From DASWHR01 sp036398095 (GTDB taxonomy: Bacteria; Actinomycetota; AC-67), in contig DASWHR010000001.1 in the NCBI GenBank assembly GCA_036398095.1, forward strand, positions 1 to 9,079: a stretch of DNA of 9,079 bases. Reading direction: 5' to 3'. The notes under the pieces are model-generated. The model had not been told where the DNA came from. It worked only from the letters and a program-made list of their open reading frames with translations, and made no database searches. The stretch's first letter is position 1, and the number at the start of each line of letters is the position of its first letter. Below are positions 6,598 to 9,079 of this stretch, in pieces. The translations under genes were made by a program, and so were the position numbers.

Positions 6598-7068
6598 ATG
6601 AAGAAGCTGCTTGGAACGGTTGCGGGTCTGGCGTTCGTCCTGGCCCTGCCCGCCTCGACGGCGTGGGCCCAATACCCCGCGGCCAACTCGATCATCATCG
6701 ACGACAACACGGTCGTCTTGGGTCAGACCGTTACCGGGACCGCGTGCTGCTTCCAAGGGCCGGTGAACTGGATCGTCCAGTCGACGCCGCGCAGCGTCGG
6801 GTCGAGCTTCCCGAACGCGCAAGGCATCGCGACGATCACGTTCGTGATTCCCAGTGACTTGGACAACGGCGTGCATACGCTCAGCGCTTCGGGCTTCGAC
6901 CTGAACGGCCAGCCGCTCACCGTCACGACGACCTTCACCGTCGCCGCGGCCGGCGGCCTGACGCCGACCGGCTCGAACACGATTCCGTGGCTGCTGATCG
7001 GCCTCGGCAGCGTCGCCGTCGGCGGAACCCTGGTCGGTGTCTCCAAGCGCCGCACCGCCAAGATCTAA
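6598..7068 (+). CDS. Small secreted Ig-like protein with sortase-type C-terminal tail
   Basis: The 156-residue protein has a classic signal peptide: MKKLL, a hydrophobic core, and an AWA-Q cleavage site after residue 24. Residues about 28-116 form one beta-rich module (VVLGQTVTGTACCF, GIATITFVIPSDLDNGVHTL, LTVTTTFTV) resembling the Ig-like modules of actinobacterial surface proteins. A C-terminal tail follows: LTPTG (121-125), a hydrophobic segment (129-148) and the basic end KRRTAKI. The order motif, hydrophobic span, basic tail is that of a sortase substrate, but the motif departs from LPxTG and LAxTG in its second position, so it may instead stay as a membrane anchor. Adjacent cysteines C50-C51 are unusual for an exported module. 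It has its own promoter, suggesting expression separate from DUF4012. Its ligand or role is unknown. Confidence 0.85.
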   Translation: MKKLLGTVAGLAFVLALPASTAWAQYPAANSIIIDDNTVVLGQTVTGTACCFQGPVNWIVQSTPRSVGSSFPNAQGIATITFVIPSDLDNGVHTLSASGFDLNGQPLTVTTTFTVAAAGGLTPTGSNTIPWLLIGLGSVAVGGTLVGVSKRRTAKI

Positions 7069-7086
7069 CAGCCCACCGGCCGGCGG

Positions 7087-7138
7087 CACATCCTTCCCCA
7101 CGAAATCAGATCAATCTGATTCCGCTGAGCGGCATGTG
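7087..7138. repeat. Nested dyad in the convergent gap (possible bidirectional terminator or protein site)
   Basis: AATCAGAT (7104-7111) and ATCTGATT (7114-7121) are perfect inverted arms around CA. CACAT (7087-7091) and ATGTG (7134-7138) are inverted around exactly the same centre. A further CGGCCGG (7077-7083) and CCGGCCG (7144-7150) pair is out of register by two bases. Within the right half CCGC-TGA-GCGG (7122-7132) can form its own small hairpin. The element lies between the ends of two convergent genes, so a terminator working in both directions is the simplest reading. No T-run follows the stems. Confidence 0.45.
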
Positions 7139-7156
7139 TCCTTCCGGCCGCGCTCG

Positions 7157-8089
7157 CTAGTGTGCGAACCAGTCAACGCACGCGCGGACGCTGGTGGTCC
7201 AGTCGGCGCGCGGCTCCCAGCCCAACAGCCGCTTCGCCTTGCCGATGTCGGCAAGCGTCGCGCGCACGTCCCCCGGCCGCTTCGGCGTCGAGACCGGCTC
7301 GATCCACCGTCCGACCGCATCGCTCACCGCCTGCAGCACCTCGCGCACCGTGCGCCCGTGACCGCCGCCGATGTTGAACGCCTCACCATCGGCCTCACCG
7401 CCGCTCGGGGGGCCGGCCGCGGCAGCCGCCAGGTTCGCTTCGACGACGTCGTCGATAAACGTGAAGTCGCGGGACTGCTCGCCGTCCCAGTCGATCTCGG
7501 GCGGGCGGCCCTGGACGAGCGCCTCGACGAAGGCGGGGAACAGCAGCGCGTACTTCGACTCGCGATGCTGCCCGGGCCCGAACACGTTGAAGTAGCGAAG
7601 GCTTACGAACGGCAGGCCGTGGATCGCGGCGAACGCCTGCCCATAATGCTCGCCGGCCAGCTTGCTCACCGCATACGGACTGATCGGCCGCGGCGTTTGC
7701 GTCTCGACACGCAACGGTTCGGCCGGATCGCCGTAGACGCTTGACGATGACGCGTACACGACCTTGCGCACGCCTTCGTCGCGCGCGGCGATCAGCAGGT
7801 TGAGCGTGCCGGTCGCGTTGCACTCGTGCGAGAGCCGCGGATCGTCAACGGACTTCGCCACGCTCCGCCGCGCGGCCTGGTGGTACACGACTTCGACGCC
7901 GCGCATCGCCGCGCGAACCGCATCCGGGTCCCGCAGATCCGCCTCGACGAACTCGCATCCGTCCGGGATGTTCTCCTTGAATCCCGTCAGAAAGTTGTCG
8001 AGCCCCCGAACCGCATGCCCGTCCGCGATCAGCCGGGCCGCCAGCCGCGACCCGACAAACCCCGCAACCCCCGTCACCAACACGTTCAT
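7157..8089 (-). CDS. NAD-dependent UDP-sugar 4-epimerase, WbpP/GalE-like (extended SDR)
   Basis: The 310-residue protein is a complete extended short-chain dehydrogenase. NAD binding: VTGVAGFVG (5-13) and the acidic residue D31 in GLDNF. Catalytic residues: the Ser run SSSS at 114-117 in YASSSSVYG, and Y139-K143 in SPYAVSKLAGE. Later signatures are RYFNVFGPGQ (165-174), GEQSRDFTFIDD (203-214) and RPGDVRATLADIGKAKRLLGW (271-291). The QAARRSVAKSVDDP region (71-84) together with the SRDF and GDVR..LADI..A motifs points to the WbpP/TviC group, which epimerises UDP-GlcNAc/GalNAc or their uronic acids, rather than classical UDP-Glc GalE. The substrate remains inference. The ATG overlaps the stop of the upstream gene (ATGA), and no strong Shine-Dalgarno is seen, so translation is probably coupled. 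It likely supplies a precursor for the polysaccharide made by the neighbouring locus. Confidence 0.9.
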   Translation of the reverse strand: MNVLVTGVAGFVGSRLAARLIADGHAVRGLDNFLTGFKENIPDGCEFVEADLRDPDAVRAAMRGVEVVYHQAARRSVAKSVDDPRLSHECNATGTLNLLIAARDEGVRKVVYASSSSVYGDPAEPLRVETQTPRPISPYAVSKLAGEHYGQAFAAIHGLPFVSLRYFNVFGPGQHRESKYALLFPAFVEALVQGRPPEIDWDGEQSRDFTFIDDVVEANLAAAAAGPPSGGEADGEAFNIGGGHGRTVREVLQAVSDAVGRWIEPVSTPKRPGDVRATLADIGKAKRLLGWEPRADWTTSVRACVDWFAH

Positions 8090-8811
8090 CGAGGCGGCTG
8101 CTTCAAATCCACGATCTTGAGAGCGCGGTCGCGCAGACGCTCGGAATACTCGTTCCACTGGTCGGACTCGCCTTGGCCGCGTGGGAACATGTCGAAGTGG
8201 CAGGTGTGCGAGCCCGATGGGATGGTGGTCGCGAAGGCGACGTCGATCATGCCGTCGCCCCAGTGCCGGCGCGCGGCCGCGATCATCCCTTCGACCAGAT
8301 ATCGCTGCACCCGGCAGTCGAACGCGCCGTAGACGTCCTCGTGCGGGCAATAGTGGATGTCGAAACCGGCGCGATCGCCCTCGACCTCGGGCGCTTCGAT
8401 CGAGGCGTACACGACCTCGTTGATCCACGAGGCGAACAGGCTCGACAGCTCGGCCGCGGTCAGGTCCTCTGGCTTGTCGGTCCCGGCCAGCATCTCGGTC
8501 GCGATCCGGTCGCCGACCTGCTTGAGCGCCGCGCGCGACACGTCGTGCCCGTCCGCGCCGAACCGCTCTTCGACGGCCTTGAGCATCTCGATCAACCCGA
8601 CGGCCATCATCTGGCCCCACACGAACGTCGAGGCCGGATCGTATTGCCGGTTGGCCAGCGCCTTCGACCGGAAGCCGTCCACCGCCTCTTCGAAAGGCCA
8701 TCGCAGCGGCAGGCGCTCGCGCCGCCCGCCCCACGGAAGCGCCTCCGCCCCATTGTCGCGCGCCTCCGGATGAGGCACCACCGGAGTTCCCGTCCACGCC
8801 GTGTCGCCCAT
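8086..8811 (-). CDS. Uncharacterised protein, weakly like L-2-amino-thiazoline-4-carboxylate hydrolase family
   Basis: A 241-residue soluble protein with no signal peptide or membrane span. The start at 8811 is set by AGGGAG seven bases upstream (8819-8824); the open frame beyond it lacks support. The middle is helical (WGQMMAVGLIEMLKAVEERF, 65-84; HDVSRAALKQVGDRIATEML, 89-108). The C-terminal half carries the more distinctive elements: HYCPHEDVYGAF (153-164) with C155 and H157, C166, and PSGSHTCHFDMFP (198-210) with C204 and H205. A late motif of the form Cys-x-Phe after Gly/Ser, and a helical bundle leading to it, recall the ATC-hydrolase/V4R-like group; this is recognition from memory and uncertain. 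The Cys/His set could bind a metal or form an active site. It precedes and overlaps the sugar epimerase gene, so the two are probably one transcript. I do not assign a reaction. Confidence 0.75.
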   Translation of the reverse strand: MGDTAWTGTPVVPHPEARDNGAEALPWGGRRERLPLRWPFEEAVDGFRSKALANRQYDPASTFVWGQMMAVGLIEMLKAVEERFGADGHDVSRAALKQVGDRIATEMLAGTDKPEDLTAAELSSLFASWINEVVYASIEAPEVEGDRAGFDIHYCPHEDVYGAFDCRVQRYLVEGMIAAARRHWGDGMIDVAFATTIPSGSHTCHFDMFPRGQGESDQWNEYSERLRDRALKIVDLKQPPR

Positions 8812-8818
8812 GTGCTTG

Positions 8819-8824
8819 CTCCCT
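8819..8824 (-). promoter_or_regulatory. Ribosome binding site AGGGAG for the 8811 start
   Basis: On the minus strand AGGGAG lies seven bases before ATG at 8811. This decides the start against the much longer upstream open frame, which crosses the divergent gene. Confidence 0.7.
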
Positions 8825-8846
8825 CTCGATTCGACCCAACCCGGTA

Positions 8847-8874
8847 TTGACTTCGGATACATGGAAGGTAAAGC
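8847..8874 (+). promoter_or_regulatory. Possible promoter of the FAD oxidoreductase gene
   Basis: TTGACT (8847-8852, five of six to consensus) is followed after 16 bases by TAAAGC (8869-8874), a poor -10. If real, transcription starts near 8881, after the ATG at 8875, which favours the downstream ATG at 8944. Confidence 0.3.
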
Positions 8875-8943
8875 ATGGCCCGGAAGGCCCTTCGCCGTCC
8901 AGACCCATCCCGTAGGCGGGGCCGCGATGCAAAGGGGGCACGC

Positions 8944-9079
8944 ATGGGCTCGAGCACACTCGACGATCTCCGCGGACGCGTCAAGGGGACGGTGATCGCC
9001 TCGTCGGATCCCGGATACGACGACGCTCGCAAGGTCCACAACGGCATGATCGACCGCAAGCCGCTCGCCGTCGTCCAAT
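8944..9079 (+). CDS. FAD-linked oxidoreductase (berberine-bridge/PCMH type), N-terminal fragment
   Basis: Only 45 codons are inside the window. The segment VIASSDPGYDDARKVHNGMIDRKPLAVVQ (18-45 in full) follows the very regular opening of FAD-binding PCMH oxidoreductases, in which DPGYDEAR is followed by a W-N-x-x-I-DRRPA-type motif and then the FAD-linked domain. Such enzymes oxidise alcohols, sugars or other small molecules with covalently or tightly bound FAD; the substrate cannot be judged from this fragment. AAAGGGGG at 8931-8938 lies five bases before ATG 8944. An in-frame ATG at 8875, with GGAAGG six bases before it, would add 23 Arg/Lys-rich residues and cannot be excluded. It diverges from the 8811 gene and has no evident link to the polysaccharide genes. 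Confidence 0.8.
   Translation, partial: MGSSTLDDLRGRVKGTVIASSDPGYDDARKVHNGMIDRKPLAVVQ

Noticed and set aside
8883..8893. Short palindrome GAAGG-C-CCTTC before the oxidoreductase gene
   Set aside because: A one-base loop cannot form a hairpin, and a palindrome this short is expected by chance.
8090..8959. N-terminal extension of the epimerase frame
   Set aside because: The part before ATG 8089 is Arg/Gly-rich shadow of the upstream gene; the Rossmann motif begins at residue 5 from 8089.
8812..9078. Upstream extension of the 8811 gene
   Set aside because: It crosses the divergent oxidoreductase gene, while a strong AGGGAG site supports 8811.

Overview
The window is GC-rich bacterial chromosome, almost fully coding. 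It most resembles a Gram-positive-type, high-GC lineage such as Actinomycetota or a deep relative (Dormibacterota or Chloroflexota are not excluded). The clues are a fused Wzz/BY-kinase, a LytR C-terminal domain protein, a DUF4012 membrane protein, and a small secreted Ig-like protein with a sortase-type tail (L-T-P-T-G, hydrophobic segment, KRR). No rRNA, tRNA, CRISPR or transposon is visible.

Layout. (1) 1-1019, minus: N-terminal 339 residues of a CapD/FlaA1-type membrane-anchored nucleotide-sugar dehydratase/epimerase, cut by the window edge. (2) 1020-1226: divergent promoter region of 207 bp. (3) 1227-2750, plus: polysaccharide co-polymerase/tyrosine autokinase; its stop overlaps the start of 2743-3699, a membrane-anchored protein with a LytR_C domain and what looks like a degenerate LytR-CpsA-Psr (LCP) domain. 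(4) 3714-4479, plus: a vapBC-type toxin-antitoxin cassette with a strong inverted-repeat operator over an apparently leaderless promoter. (5) 4541-6511, plus: DUF4012 protein. (6) 6598-7068, plus: secreted Ig-like protein with its own promoter. (7) 7069-7156: convergent gap with a co-centred dyad. (8) 8811-7157, minus: two overlapping genes, a protein resembling the L-2-amino-thiazoline-4-carboxylate hydrolase family (weak call) followed by a WbpP/GalE-like UDP-sugar 4-epimerase. (9) 8944-9079, plus: first 45 codons of an FAD-linked oxidoreductase.

The left two thirds reads as part of an exopolysaccharide/capsule locus: nucleotide-sugar modification (CapD-like, WbpP-like), chain-length control and export regulation (Wzz/BY-kinase), and envelope proteins that may help attach or assemble the polymer (LCP-like/LytR_C, DUF4012). 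Glycosyltransferases, Wzx/Wzy and a sortase are not in the window. The vapBC cassette sits inside this locus, between two envelope genes on the same strand. No gap between genes exceeds about 210 bases.

The points most worth a second look are the LCP-like domain that seems to have lost its Arg-Asp motif, the leaderless vapBC promoter with both core elements inside operator arms, the nested dyad at 7087-7138, and the thiazoline-hydrolase-like gene coupled to a sugar epimerase.
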